A stretch of 64,000 nt of DNA, from positions 62,001-126,000 of the forward strand of contig NZ_JAFFPR010000018.1 of the NCBI RefSeq assembly GCF_016918735.1, read 5' to 3'. Shown in pieces: positions 27,547 through 37,574 of the stretch. The notes under the pieces are model-generated. The model ran no database searches. It had not been told where the DNA came from and worked only from the letters and a program-made list of their open reading frames with translations. A program made the translations under genes and the position numbers. The stretch comes from Leptospira abararensis. Its GTDB lineage: Bacteria; Spirochaetota; Leptospiria; Leptospirales; Leptospiraceae. The number at the start of each line of letters is the position of its first letter. The stretch's first letter is position 1.

Positions 27547-29620
27547 GCCATTAGGCAGTAAAATTCTCTCTGGACTCACAGTTAAATCGCTCCTTGCGGA
27601 GTATCCGAATAGCTTTCAGGTTTTGGATTGGGATGGAAATTTTATTTCTGTTACCGAAAGGTTTGCCAAGTTTCTGGAATTTGAAGCCAAAGAGATTGTT
27701 GGCAATTCAATTGTTGAATTCACCCAAGAGGACGACAAAGAGAACACAAAGTACACCTTCGATAGTTTGGGTGAAAATCCAAATATAGTAAATTTCGAAA
27801 ATAGGCTCGTCACAAAATCCAATGAAGTAGTTTGGATCATTTGGTTACTTATCCCTTTGCGGGAATCTAAAATCATTCTGGGTTTTGATCGTGATCTCAC
27901 TATCCAAAAAGACATATCCTTTGAATTCCTCCTGCAACAACAAAAGTATAAATCTATCTTTGATAACTTACCTATGGGTATTGCCATCACCGATGAAAAA
28001 GGAAAAATTGTTGAAACCAATAAAACCGCGAGGACCTATTTTAATATCCAAGACGGTGAACTTTTAAACCGAACCTTAAACATTCGAAAATACACTCTCA
28101 TCCAACCCAACGGAAACAAAATTTATCCACGTAAATCAAGTCTTATGCGTGCTCTCCGTCATAAAGAAGTGATTCGGAATTTGGAAATTGGAATGATCAA
28201 GGAAGATAAAATTACTTGGTTTGATATTTTAGCAACACCGATCCCTATTGAGAATTTTGGATTGGCTGTTGCCTTTCTTGACATCACGCAAAGAAGACAT
28301 GCCGAAGAAAAAATTGCCTATATGGCTTTTTTTGACCAACTCACAAATCTTCCCAATCGCAATTCTCTGATTGATAAACTCTTTCCTATATTTGAAGAAG
28401 CAAGAAGGCATGGAAACCTGGTAGGAGTTCTTGCTATCGATTTGGATAACTTTAAAATCATCAATGATTCGAGAGGCCACGACTTTGGTGACAAAATCAT
28501 CAAACTCGTTGCCTATAGAATCCGCGAAAGCATTCGAGTGTATGATTTGATCAGTAGACAAGGGGGAGATGAGTTTACTGTTGTATTACCTGACCTATCG
28601 AATGAAAGAGATGCTGCAGTCATTTCTGAATCCATTTTAGATGCCATGACCCATCCTTTTGTGATCGATGGAGAAAGGATTTTTGTTAATATATCAATTG
28701 GCATCGCCTTATACCCAACAGACGGAAAAGATTCCAATACACTTTTAAAAAATGCAGATAGTGCCCTGAACCTTGCCAAAGCCCAAGGAAAAAACTGTTA
28801 TGTGTTTTTTACGGAAGAACTCCAAACCGTTGTTGCCGAAAGATTAGAAATCGAAAATCGAATGCGAATTGCCATTATCGAAAATCAATTCACTTTGATG
28901 TACCAACCAAAAATTGATCTTTATACAAGAAAACCTGTGGGTGTGGAAGCACTCATTCGTTGGCGCCATCCCGAACGTGGACTTATCTCACCCAATGTAT
29001 TCATTCCTATCTCTGAAGAAACGGGAATGATTTTAGCCATCGGGGAATGGGTGATCAAATCTGCCATCCAAACCATGCGCATTTGGAAAGATGAAGGAAT
29101 CAATGATGTTTCTATGGCAGTGAATATCTCCACCAAACAATTCAAACACGAAAAATTGATCTCCACCATTGCCGAAAATTTGAAACTTTTTAAAGTAGAC
29201 CCACATGATTTAGAAGTGGAACTCACAGAAAGTTCCGTTATGGAAAATGCGGACGCAGCCGTTCGTACGATGCAAGAAATTCGAAAACTTGGTGCCAAAA
29301 TTGCCATCGATGATTTTGGAACGGGTTACAGCAGTTTGGGGTATCTGAAAAAACTCCCGATCTCTTCCTTAAAAATTGACCGTTCCTTCGTATCAGAGAT
29401 CACATCAGACAAAGATTCCAAAACCATTATCCATGCTGTTGCAAACTTGGCACATAACCTTGGTTTGAGTGTAGTGGCAGAAGGGGCTGAAACGGCAGAA
29501 CAAGTGCAGTTACTTGCAGAAAGTGGAGTGGACCTTATCCAGGGTTTTTTCTTTGCCAAACCAATGACTTCCGAGGATTGCCTTCATTTTCTGAAGACAG
29601 AACTTGGAATTTCGGATTGA
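27536..29620 (+). CDS. PAS-PAS-GGDEF-EAL c-di-GMP enzyme
   Basis: A 694-residue cytoplasmic protein with two PAS sensor domains (about 25-120 and 135-255), a GGDEF domain with canonical metal/substrate residues (IDLDNFKIINDSRGH at 301-315, GGDEF 343-347) and an EAL domain (EAL 471-473, later NIST, ELTESSV, DDFGTGYSS, KIDRSF and AEGAE). The inhibitory I-site RxxD (RVYD, 334-337) sits five residues before GGDEF. It could therefore both make and cleave c-di-GMP. The second PAS domain fits a haem or small-ligand sensor but no ligand residue can be named. It overlaps pyrC by 11 bp and is 42 bp before pheT. Confidence 0.93.
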   Translation: MQNEPLGSKILSGLTVKSLLAEYPNSFQVLDWDGNFISVTERFAKFLEFEAKEIVGNSIVEFTQEDDKENTKYTFDSLGENPNIVNFENRLVTKSNEVVWIIWLLIPLRESKIILGFDRDLTIQKDISFEFLLQQQKYKSIFDNLPMGIAITDEKGKIVETNKTARTYFNIQDGELLNRTLNIRKYTLIQPNGNKIYPRKSSLMRALRHKEVIRNLEIGMIKEDKITWFDILATPIPIENFGLAVAFLDITQRRHAEEKIAYMAFFDQLTNLPNRNSLIDKLFPIFEEARRHGNLVGVLAIDLDNFKIINDSRGHDFGDKIIKLVAYRIRESIRVYDLISRQGGDEFTVVLPDLSNERDAAVISESILDAMTHPFVIDGERIFVNISIGIALYPTDGKDSNTLLKNADSALNLAKAQGKNCYVFFTEELQTVVAERLEIENRMRIAIIENQFTLMYQPKIDLYTRKPVGVEALIRWRHPERGLISPNVFIPISEETGMILAIGEWVIKSAIQTMRIWKDEGINDVSMAVNISTKQFKHEKLISTIAENLKLFKVDPHDLEVELTESSVMENADAAVRTMQEIRKLGAKIAIDDFGTGYSSLGYLKKLPISSLKIDRSFVSEITSDKDSKTIIHAVANLAHNLGLSVVAEGAETAEQVQLLAESGVDLIQGFFFAKPMTSEDCLHFLKTELGISD

Positions 29621-29662
29621 CCCGTTCGCTTTCCCACCGTTTTTATCAATTAAGGATTTCAC

Positions 29663-32062
29663 TTGAAACTTTCAGTTGATTGGTTAAACGAATTTACCCC
29701 GCTCTCCCAGATTCCTTTCGAAAAGGTTCTGGAAAAAATTAATACCTCCATTTGCGAAATTGATGATGTGGAAGAATTCAAACACCACCTATCATCGGTT
29801 ATCATTGTAAAAATTAAATCACTTGAAAAACATCCGAATGCGGAAAAACTCCAAACCACCATCGCCACAGATGGTTCCAAGGACTACCAAATTGTGACTG
29901 CAGCCACCAATGTCAAAGTCGGAGACATTGTTCCTTTGGCCCTTCCGGGAACCAAACTAGACGGGAAAGAAATTTTAGATTCGGAACTGCGTGGGGTTCG
30001 TTCCCAAGGGATGTATTGTTCTGAAAAAGAGTTGGGCCTAACTTTAGAATCTTCTGGAGTGTTGGTTTTTCCCTCGGACACAAATCTTGGAATTTCTGTT
30101 CGCAAACTATTTTTATGGGAAGACACCATCCTCACCATCGATAACAAATCGATCACACATAGACCTGACCTTTGGAATCATTTTGGATTTGCTCGTGAAC
30201 TTGCGGCACAACTCCAATTGCCTTTGAATGATTTTCCATTCCAAGCAGATACGAAATTAGAATCAGGCAATGATGGACTCTCAGTTACAAAATCGGAACA
30301 TGCTCATGCCTACTATGTTTGTTCCATCCAAAATGTAAACATTGCTCCTTCTATTCCCAAAATCAAAGCAAGGCTCGAAAAATGTGGGATTCGTTCCATA
30401 AATAATGTAGTGGATGTTTCGAATTACTTACTTCTAGAACTCGGACAACCCACTCATTTTTTTGATAGAGAAAGATTATCCACAACCACTTTCTCTGTTA
30501 TGAAATCTACAGAAGGGACTTCCTTTCCTCTGTTAGATGATACTACCCCCAAACTACAAAAAGACCTCCTTCTTATCCAAAATGGAAAAGATGCTGTAGC
30601 TCTAGCGGGTGTTATGGGGGGGAAGGATTCAGCTGTAATCGATTCTACAAAAAACATTGTGATGGAATCAGCTGTTTTCAAAAGAGAAGATGTTCGTTAT
30701 ACGATTCGTAAGACCAATATTCGTACAGAATCTGCAGTTCGTTATGAAAAAGGATTAGATAGTTTCACTTCATTGCCGGTGATTCGTCGGGCCGTTCAAC
30801 TATTAAAAGAAAATGGAAATCCTAAAATTAAGGTTTATGAGCCACAAGGATTCAACCATACAGAATCAAAATCTGTTACTATCAAAACAAATCTTACTTT
30901 CCTACGCCATAAATTAGGAAAAGACATTTCCCAAAATGAAGTCACTGAGATTTTAACCCGACTTGGGTTTACTGTCACGAACCAAGGAGATGAACTCTCT
31001 GTTCTTGTCCCTAGGTATAGACAAAACTATGATGTGACCATTCCGGAAGATCTTGTGGAAGAAATTGGAAGAACCATTGGTTATGCGTCCATCCAAACAC
31101 AAGCCCTATCCATGGCAGTGGAAACACCGATTCGAAATCCACTCCGCGAACTAGAACGAAGAGTCAAAAATTTCCTCGCTTTAGAAGTGGGATTTAATGA
31201 AGTATTTAATTATTCATTTTCTTCCCCGACAGATGCCAAATTAGAATCATCACAAGAAAGTTCCTCTTTGAAAATTGCAAACGAAATGCCCGACGAACAT
31301 TCGTTACTACGAAATAGTTTATTTCCTGGTCTTATCAAACAAGCAAAAGTCAACCAAGATCGATTTGAAACAGTCAATATTTTTGAATTAGGTAGAACTT
31401 ACCATAAAGAAGGCAAAGGTTCTGATTTAGCAGAAGAAAGACGTTGGCTCGCCATTTTATCTCTTTCCAAAAACAAACCCAGCGACTTGGCCGCAGTTGA
31501 ATCAGAATTTCTTTATTTAAGAGAAACTATTTCCGAACTTTTCGAGTATTTAAACCTTCCAAAATTCCAATGGTCCAAATCAAACAGAAACTACTTTCAT
31601 CCCAATGCTTCTCTTGTTCTTTCTTATGATGGAATTGAAATTGTTGATTTAGGAATTCTTCACACGCGTTATGCGGACGATTACGACTTAAAACGCCGCG
31701 CTATTCTCTCTAAAATTAATATGGAGAAATTAGTAGATGTTTGGGAAAAACAGGGAAGAAACTCACATTTTATTCCCCCATCCAACTTTCCTCAAGGTCA
31801 ACTCGATCTTTCCTTACTAATGAACGAAAAAGATTCGACAGAATCCTTTGCAAACTTAGTACAAACGATGAAAATTCCCGAACTAGAATCTGTCTTTGTG
31901 CAAACTATCTTCAAAGGTGATTCTGTAGGTGAAGGTAAAAAATCCGTTACCTATCGATTCAAACTTATGTCCTATGACAAAACCTTTACTCAAGAAAGAT
32001 TCAAAGAACTTTCCGATTCACTGGTAGAAACAGCAAAAGCGAACGGATACAGCTTACGATAA
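29663..32062 (+). CDS. pheT: Phenylalanyl-tRNA synthetase beta subunit
   Basis: A 799-residue PheT, normal for the family. The order is: N-terminal MKLSVDWLNEFTPL, the tRNA-binding OB fold (about 40-150 with EKHPNAEKL and LRGVRSQGMYCSEKEL), B3/4 editing domain (NNVVDVSNYLLLELGQP), B5 (VLVPRYRQNYDV), the synthetase-like core and the C-terminal FDX-ACB domain. The start is TTG, 9 bases after AAGGA. In most bacteria pheS precedes pheT; here the upstream gene is the c-di-GMP protein, so pheS must lie elsewhere. It is followed by a 48-bp gap to the receptor phosphatase gene. Confidence 0.97.
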   Translation: MKLSVDWLNEFTPLSQIPFEKVLEKINTSICEIDDVEEFKHHLSSVIIVKIKSLEKHPNAEKLQTTIATDGSKDYQIVTAATNVKVGDIVPLALPGTKLDGKEILDSELRGVRSQGMYCSEKELGLTLESSGVLVFPSDTNLGISVRKLFLWEDTILTIDNKSITHRPDLWNHFGFARELAAQLQLPLNDFPFQADTKLESGNDGLSVTKSEHAHAYYVCSIQNVNIAPSIPKIKARLEKCGIRSINNVVDVSNYLLLELGQPTHFFDRERLSTTTFSVMKSTEGTSFPLLDDTTPKLQKDLLLIQNGKDAVALAGVMGGKDSAVIDSTKNIVMESAVFKREDVRYTIRKTNIRTESAVRYEKGLDSFTSLPVIRRAVQLLKENGNPKIKVYEPQGFNHTESKSVTIKTNLTFLRHKLGKDISQNEVTEILTRLGFTVTNQGDELSVLVPRYRQNYDVTIPEDLVEEIGRTIGYASIQTQALSMAVETPIRNPLRELERRVKNFLALEVGFNEVFNYSFSSPTDAKLESSQESSSLKIANEMPDEHSLLRNSLFPGLIKQAKVNQDRFETVNIFELGRTYHKEGKGSDLAEERRWLAILSLSKNKPSDLAAVESEFLYLRETISELFEYLNLPKFQWSKSNRNYFHPNASLVLSYDGIEIVDLGILHTRYADDYDLKRRAILSKINMEKLVDVWEKQGRNSHFIPPSNFPQGQLDLSLLMNEKDSTESFANLVQTMKIPELESVFVQTIFKGDSVGEGKKSVTYRFKLMSYDKTFTQERFKELSDSLVETAKANGYSLR

Positions 32063-32109
32063 ATTTGCTTTGACAAATCCCGGTTTTTATCGGGAAATCA
32101 TCCGAGTTT

Positions 32110-34071
32110 ATGCGGACACTCCTAACAGTCATTTTGTCGGGCTTAGTTTTGTCCTGCTCGCGATTGGAAATTCAAAAATCCATTGCTGACGACAGTTTTG
32201 TTCCGCAAAAAATAGATTACGCGATCGCCGCGGGCACTGACGTCAATTTTCAGAAACTTCGTTGGACTCCTATATTTAAGAATAACTTAAGTTTAGGTTT
32301 CCAATCAAACCATGTTTACCTTCGTATCAAAGCTACAAACCAAACTACCATTAACAGATTGATTCTTGATTTAGGAAATCCCCATCTTGACATGGTTCGT
32401 GTCTATGAAGAGGGAAATCCAGAGCCAATCAAAGAAGGCGGCGATTTTATCGCCCATTCTCACTGGGATGCTTTCTCCAAATCCATTGCTTTTGAATTGG
32501 ATTGGAAAGAAAACGAAACAAAAACTCTTATTTTAGAAACAAAATCATCATCTAATATAAGTTATTTGATTCGCTTCTATTCGAAAGAAACATTTTACTT
32601 AAAAGAAAATTTAGAGAATATCATTCTTGGTTTTTTTTACGGAACCATCTTCATCATGGTAATTTACAACTTATTCATTTATTTTATCTTAAAAGAAAAA
32701 GCATACATCTCCTATTCCATTTCTATATTTTTTAATCTAATGTTACAAATGTATCTAAATGGAATTCTTAACCAAGTAATTACGTTAGATCATCCAGAAA
32801 TTCATAATCGTATTGGAAGTATCATTGTGACTTGTTCGGCTTTATCGGGTTGGACATTCGCACAACAAACTTTAAACCTTCGGGAACTGAATCCTTGGCC
32901 TCATAGGCTAATCCAAATCCTCAAAGTCCTTGTTTTATTTTATATTTTGATTCCGTATGCTTATTTACCCATCGACATCGCAGTTCGTTTGGGAAATTTC
33001 ATCGCGCAAGTTTTTGTTGTGTCCACTCTTTTTGTTGCCATAGTAAACTATAGCACGGGTAACAAACAAGCAAGGTTGTTTCTCATCGGTTGGAGTACAT
33101 TACTCTTTGGGATCCTAATGTATACTTTGATGCAAAATGGAATTTTGCCTGTGAATGTTTTTACAATTTATGGAAATCAAATTGGATCTACCTTGGAAGC
33201 CGCCATTTTATCTTTAGCCCTCGCAAATAAAATCAATGAACTAAAAGAAGAAAAGACCAAAACACAAGCCGAGGCATTAGTCACTCTCGAAGAAAAAGTG
33301 AGAGAGCGTACAAAAACTTTAGATGAATCATTGAATTTGATTAAGAAAGATTTAAATGTTGCTAAAAAAATCCAAAAAACTTTGTTTTCGGATATTAAAA
33401 CCAGCGATCCAAGAATCCATTTTCATTCCTACTATCAATCTATGTCAGAAGTTGGTGGCGATTTTTATGACCTAACACAAGTAAAACCTGATTACTATAG
33501 AATTTTTGTGGCCGATGCCACAGGGCATGGAATCCAAGCAGCCCTTATCACAATGGCAATCAAAGCCGAATATGAATCATTAAAAATGATTTATGACCAT
33601 CCAGATGATTTGGTATTTCATATGAACCAAATTTTTATTAATAAATATAGCAATATTCAAACTATTTTTACTTGTTCTGTCTGCGATATTGATTTAAAAA
33701 ACAAATTACTTTTCTATGCCTCTGCTGGCCATCCAGATCAAATTCATCAGAGAATTTATGACATCAAACTCCTGCCAAGGACGGGGAAAATCATTGGTCT
33801 TATGGATCATACTCAGTACCGAATCATTGAACACCAAATTGAAGAAGGCGATCGTATCTTTTTGTTCACTGATGGAATTTTTGAACAATTCAATGAAGAA
33901 AAAGAACTGTTCGGTGAAGACCGGTTGTATGAAATTTTAAAAGAGAACCTAAAGATGAGTTTGGATCATACAATGGCAAAAGTACTCAGTGAACTAGCTT
34001 CGTTTACTGAAGGGGATGTAAAACAAGACGACATTACATTTATCGGTTGCGAAATTCAAAGTCTAGGTTGA
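32110..34071 (+). CDS. 7TM-DISM receptor with PP2C-type phosphatase domain
   Basis: A 653-residue lipoprotein-type signal (MRTLLTVILSGLVLSC, Cys at 16) leads a periplasmic DISMED2 sensor domain (about 30-155), seven membrane helices (about 165-375), a coiled coil with SLNLIKKDLNVAKKIQK and a C-terminal SpoIIE/RsbU PP2C domain (VGGDFYDLTQ, DATGHG, ASAGHPD, TDGIFEQ, QDDITFI). It should sense an extracytoplasmic ligand and dephosphorylate a regulator inside. Upstream, a perfect TTGACA at 32070-32075 and an inverted repeat (TCCCG...CGGGA) lie just before the ATG; any transcript from it would be nearly leaderless. Confidence 0.92.
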   Translation: MRTLLTVILSGLVLSCSRLEIQKSIADDSFVPQKIDYAIAAGTDVNFQKLRWTPIFKNNLSLGFQSNHVYLRIKATNQTTINRLILDLGNPHLDMVRVYEEGNPEPIKEGGDFIAHSHWDAFSKSIAFELDWKENETKTLILETKSSSNISYLIRFYSKETFYLKENLENIILGFFYGTIFIMVIYNLFIYFILKEKAYISYSISIFFNLMLQMYLNGILNQVITLDHPEIHNRIGSIIVTCSALSGWTFAQQTLNLRELNPWPHRLIQILKVLVLFYILIPYAYLPIDIAVRLGNFIAQVFVVSTLFVAIVNYSTGNKQARLFLIGWSTLLFGILMYTLMQNGILPVNVFTIYGNQIGSTLEAAILSLALANKINELKEEKTKTQAEALVTLEEKVRERTKTLDESLNLIKKDLNVAKKIQKTLFSDIKTSDPRIHFHSYYQSMSEVGGDFYDLTQVKPDYYRIFVADATGHGIQAALITMAIKAEYESLKMIYDHPDDLVFHMNQIFINKYSNIQTIFTCSVCDIDLKNKLLFYASAGHPDQIHQRIYDIKLLPRTGKIIGLMDHTQYRIIEHQIEEGDRIFLFTDGIFEQFNEEKELFGEDRLYEILKENLKMSLDHTMAKVLSELASFTEGDVKQDDITFIGCEIQSLG

Positions 34072-34082
34072 ATTTGCTATCC

Positions 34083-34655
34083 ATGTCCTATTCTGAAATT
34101 CCAGTGTTTACAAAACCCTTCATCCACCCTTCCGCTACCGCCTTCGGTATGATAGAGTATGGAACTTCTGTTTCTCTTTGGCCAGGAGCTGTGGTTCGGG
34201 CCGATATGAACTCTATCAAATTAGGAAGTTATGTGAATATCCAAGACAATTCAACACTCCATACAGATAGCACAAGCCCTATCTCTATCGGCGAATGGAC
34301 ATTAGTTGGTCACAATGTTATGATTCACGGTTGTAGAATCGGCAGAGGTGTTCTTATCGGTATTGGCTCTATCGTTCTTGACAATGCAGAAATCGGTGAT
34401 GGTTCTCAAATTGCCGCAGGATGTATGATTCGCGGCGGTAAAAAAATCCCTCCACGATCTCTCGTTGTGCCTGATGGATCTGATATCAAAATTTTTCCAG
34501 GCAAAGCAAAACCAGAATTAACCGTAGCAGGTTGTATCGAATATGCCCATTTATCCGTTCGTTTTGAAAAAAATCTCTTTGTACCGTTTCAAAAAGAGGA
34601 AGAAGTTCATTTTGTAACACAAGCAAAAGAAATCATAACAAAGTTAGGTATCTAA
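34083..34655 (+). CDS. Gamma-class carbonic anhydrase-like protein
   Basis: I chose the ATG at 34083 because it gives the usual short N-terminus (MSYSEIPVF); an upstream ATG would overlap the receptor gene. The protein is a left-handed beta-helix with hexapeptide repeats (WPGAVVRADMN, IGEWTLVGHNVMIHG, IGRGVLIGIGS). The zinc-ligand-type histidines are the first in NSTLHTD and the pair in GHNVMIHG. The family includes Cam carbonic anhydrases and the YrdA/PaaY group, so the activity is uncertain. It overlaps no neighbour and is 11 bp after the receptor gene. Confidence 0.85.
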   Translation: MSYSEIPVFTKPFIHPSATAFGMIEYGTSVSLWPGAVVRADMNSIKLGSYVNIQDNSTLHTDSTSPISIGEWTLVGHNVMIHGCRIGRGVLIGIGSIVLDNAEIGDGSQIAAGCMIRGGKKIPPRSLVVPDGSDIKIFPGKAKPELTVAGCIEYAHLSVRFEKNLFVPFQKEEEVHFVTQAKEIITKLGI

Positions 34656-34699
34656 CATACCCAAATTCATTTTTGTATTGTCTAAGTGATACCTCTCTT

Positions 34700-35923
34700 A
34701 TGAAAAAATTTATAGATAAAATCCAAATACTCGGAATTTTTTCCATTACCCAAACGGTATTCCAAATTGGAACCGTAATGATCATGGCCGTCTCTGCTTT
34801 AGCCGGCCAAAGTATCGCACCTTCTCCCGAATCGGCATCCTTACCCATTTCTTTTGTGATTCTAGGAACCCTTCTTGGTTTAGTCCCAGCATCAAGAATT
34901 ATGAAATGGAAAGGTAGTAAGTTTGGTTTACTCACAGGAACAGTGATTGGTATTTTCGGAGCGGCCCTTGCATCGTATGCAATGTATGAAAGAAATTTTT
35001 TACTTTTTTCCGTAGCACATTTGTTATATGGGTTTCATCAAGCCTTTGTACAATACTTGCGATTTGTGGCAATGGAATCGGTCCCCACACATGATAGGGC
35101 CAGTGCTTTGTCTTGGATTTTAATTGCGGGAATTCCTGCAGCCTTTCTAGGTCCATTGGCAGGACTTCACGGCATCCAACTCATTCCGGATGCAATGTAC
35201 TTGGGATGTTATATCATCCTTATTTTAAGTTTGTCACTTCAGTTTGTTTTTATCAGCTTTCTTCCCACACATTCTAAACCAACAAACGAAGCTCATATGA
35301 TAGAAACACAATCCTCTCCTAGAGAAGCCGTAAGACCTCTCTCCTATCATATCAAAAACTTTGGCCTTTGGGTTTCTGTTTTAGCAACAGCCTTTAGTTT
35401 TGGACTGATGGCAATGCTTATGTCTGCTGTTCCTGTGGCAATGAAAACACATGGTCATGCTATGCATGCCTCCACCACTGTTTTACAATGGCATGTCCTC
35501 GGAATGTACATCCCTTCTTTTTTCTCAGGACAATTGGTGCGTAAGATGACAGCTCCTTATCTCATTCTCCTCGGAATTTTTGTTATGGGACTAGAAAGTT
35601 TCGCCGCCTTACAAGGAACCGAATTTTTGCCTTTTGCTGTGGCCCTCATCCTTCTCGGCATTGGTTGGAATTTTATGTATGTGGGCGGAACAAACTTACT
35701 TGTGGAACAATACCATCCTTCTGAGAAAAATACAATCCAAGCAATTAATGATACCATTGTTTACTCTATGGCCATCCTTTCGACATATAGCGCGGGTTAC
35801 TTGGAAAATAAAATTGGTTGGCTTCGCCTGAATTTAGTAAGTATTCCTTTTCTCGTTTTGATTACGATTTTTATTATTGTTTATATCGAACGCAATCGAA
35901 GGAAATTGAAAGTTTATGGATAA
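34700..35923 (+). CDS. MFS-type transporter
   Basis: A roughly 407-residue membrane protein with 12 predicted hydrophobic segments from MKKFIDKIQILGIFSITQT on. The start at 34700 removes ten non-conserved residues of the longer frame. The arrangement of helices, with a charged cytoplasmic loop near the middle (around the ETQSSPREAVRPL stretch) and a final basic tail (RNRRKLKVYG), fits the major facilitator superfamily. Substrate is unknown. It overlaps the methyltransferase gene by 8 bp, suggesting linked expression and perhaps a common compound. Confidence 0.8.
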   Translation: MKKFIDKIQILGIFSITQTVFQIGTVMIMAVSALAGQSIAPSPESASLPISFVILGTLLGLVPASRIMKWKGSKFGLLTGTVIGIFGAALASYAMYERNFLLFSVAHLLYGFHQAFVQYLRFVAMESVPTHDRASALSWILIAGIPAAFLGPLAGLHGIQLIPDAMYLGCYIILILSLSLQFVFISFLPTHSKPTNEAHMIETQSSPREAVRPLSYHIKNFGLWVSVLATAFSFGLMAMLMSAVPVAMKTHGHAMHASTTVLQWHVLGMYIPSFFSGQLVRKMTAPYLILLGIFVMGLESFAALQGTEFLPFAVALILLGIGWNFMYVGGTNLLVEQYHPSEKNTIQAINDTIVYSMAILSTYSAGYLENKIGWLRLNLVSIPFLVLITIFIIVYIERNRRKLKVYG

Positions 35924-36530
35924 GCAATTCCATTGGGAAACTATCTACAAAGATAAACAACCAAACGAAGTGAGTTGGACACAATCAACTCCTTCTTTAT
36001 CCCTAAAACTGATTCAAAATGCAAATCAACCTAAAACAGCAAAGATCATCGATGTCGGTGGCGGAGAATCTTTGTTAGTTGATTGTCTCTTAGATCTCGG
36101 TTTTGAGAACATTACAATTTTAGACATCAGTAAAAATGCTCTAGATCGATGCAAAAATCGGATCGGAAACAAAGGTCAAAATTTGCATTGGGTTGTATCT
36201 GATATTACAGAATACCATCCGGAAACTTCTTTTGCCATTTGGCACGACCGTGCCGTCTTTCATTTTCTTACCGAACCTACTGCGATTGCTAAATATAAAG
36301 CGAATTTATTAAAAGCACTAAGACCAGATGGAGAATTCATCATAGGTACTTTTAGTACGGACGGTCCCCAAAAATGTAGTGGATTGGATATCAAACAATA
36401 TACTGAAGAAACCTTAACAGATTGTTTTTCTCCTGAATTGGAACCGATTGAGTTTCACAGAGAGGATCATGAGACACCATTTCATACAATTCAAAACTTT
36501 GTATTTGGAAGGTTTAAAAGGGTGAATTGA
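35916..36530 (+). CDS. Class I SAM-dependent methyltransferase
   Basis: A 204-residue protein with the Rossmann SAM-binding motif IIDVGGGESLLVDCLL (about 44-58), an acidic residue at the end of strand 2 (ILDISKNAL) and a WHDRAVFHFL segment characteristic of small-molecule methyltransferases related to thiopurine methyltransferase/TehB. The substrate is unknown. The start overlaps the MFS gene by 8 bp and the stop overlaps a putative TTG start of the next gene, so expression is tied to the cluster. Confidence 0.82.
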   Translation: MDKQFHWETIYKDKQPNEVSWTQSTPSLSLKLIQNANQPKTAKIIDVGGGESLLVDCLLDLGFENITILDISKNALDRCKNRIGNKGQNLHWVVSDITEYHPETSFAIWHDRAVFHFLTEPTAIAKYKANLLKALRPDGEFIIGTFSTDGPQKCSGLDIKQYTEETLTDCFSPELEPIEFHREDHETPFHTIQNFVFGRFKRVN

Positions 36531-36955
36531 TCGAATATGAATTGTCAACTCTTCGCCTAACGATAGATTTTGATTTTATGATTAAAACCAAAATTTTCCC
36601 TGTAATTTATGCTACAATTTGGATCAGTTTGTCAGAATTTTTTAGAAATGAATTTCTTTTCAAATCCATTTGGCTCGATCATTTTACCAACTTAGGACTC
36701 ACATTCCCTACTGAACCCATCAATGGCGCGGTCTGGGGTGTATGGTCTCTCCTTTTGGCAGTCTCAATTTTTTTCTTATCTAATCATTTAAAGTTTTTAC
36801 AAACTTTTTTATTTAGTTGGTTTGTAGGCTTTGTTCTAATGTGGGTCGTAACCTGGAATCTAGGTGTCCTACCATTTGCGATTCTTTTGTACGCCATTCC
36901 TCTCAGCATTTTCGAAACTTATATAGCAACATGGATCGTATTCAAAACCAAATAA
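36527..36955 (+). CDS. Small integral membrane protein, function unknown
   Basis: The frame starts at a TTG that overlaps the methyltransferase stop (TTGA); a later ATG at about 36578 is an alternative start and would drop the non-hydrophobic first 17 residues. The roughly 125-142 residues hold four membrane helices with Trp-rich linkers (SWFVGFVLMWVVTW). Families of this size (DUF-type membrane proteins) have no named activity here. It ends 21 bp before the convergent thioesterase gene. Confidence 0.6.
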   Translation: MIEYELSTLRLTIDFDFMIKTKIFPVIYATIWISLSEFFRNEFLFKSIWLDHFTNLGLTFPTEPINGAVWGVWSLLLAVSIFFLSNHLKFLQTFLFSWFVGFVLMWVVTWNLGVLPFAILLYAIPLSIFETYIATWIVFKTK

Positions 36956-36976
36956 CTGAAAAGTAACACTTGTTTG

Positions 36977-37486
36977 CTAAATGATCTTTCTTCCGGCTTT
37001 GATTTTGGCAGAAAATTCTTTTGCCATTTCAATCCGGAGTTTCCCCTCAGCAAACCTACGTTTTTCGAGATCAGTTTCCAATCGTAACGGAGGGACAGGG
37101 CATGGTTTTTTATTTTCGTCCAAAGCAACAAACGATAGATAGGCTGTGGTCGCACGAACCATCTCACCGGTATAGGGATTCTCACGATTGACTTGAACTC
37201 CTACTTCCATAGATGTAGTGCCCACATAATTGACCATAGCTTTTAAATTAACATGATCACCGATTTGAATTGGGGTTATGAAATTAATTCGATCGATACT
37301 TACTGTTACAGCTTCATGACCAGAATGCCTCTGAGCAGACATCGCGGCGATCAAATCGATCCAACTCATGATGGCCCCACCGAATGCTGTTCCATAATGG
37401 TTTGCATCATTGGGAAGGACAATATGCCTTGTTTCGACTGCAGATTCTTGGGGTGACTTAGCTGGTAAATCGTTAGGATTCGTCAC
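36977..37486 (-). CDS. Acyl-CoA thioesterase, hotdog fold
   Basis: The start is placed at the GTG ending at 37486 with AGGGGAAG about 11 bases upstream, giving about 169 residues. The open frame extends to 37594 but has no better site. The core has the hotdog helix with LPNDANHYGTAFGGAIMSWID (an N/D-H pair and the GG turn of the BFIT/YciA group), a C-terminal TTAYLSFVALDENKKPCPVP and a basic tail. Such enzymes cleave acyl-CoA esters. It is divergent from the GGDEF-EAL gene starting at 37575. Confidence 0.82.
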   Translation of the reverse strand: MTNPNDLPAKSPQESAVETRHIVLPNDANHYGTAFGGAIMSWIDLIAAMSAQRHSGHEAVTVSIDRINFITPIQIGDHVNLKAMVNYVGTTSMEVGVQVNRENPYTGEMVRATTAYLSFVALDENKKPCPVPPLRLETDLEKRRFAEGKLRIEMAKEFSAKIKAGRKII

Positions 37487-37574
37487 AATGAGGTTAACTT
37501 CCCCTTGCCCAATCACCAAGGAAAGGCTTTTTTGAAGAATTCTTTCATAGCTTCCGTTCGTCCAATAAGAAACA

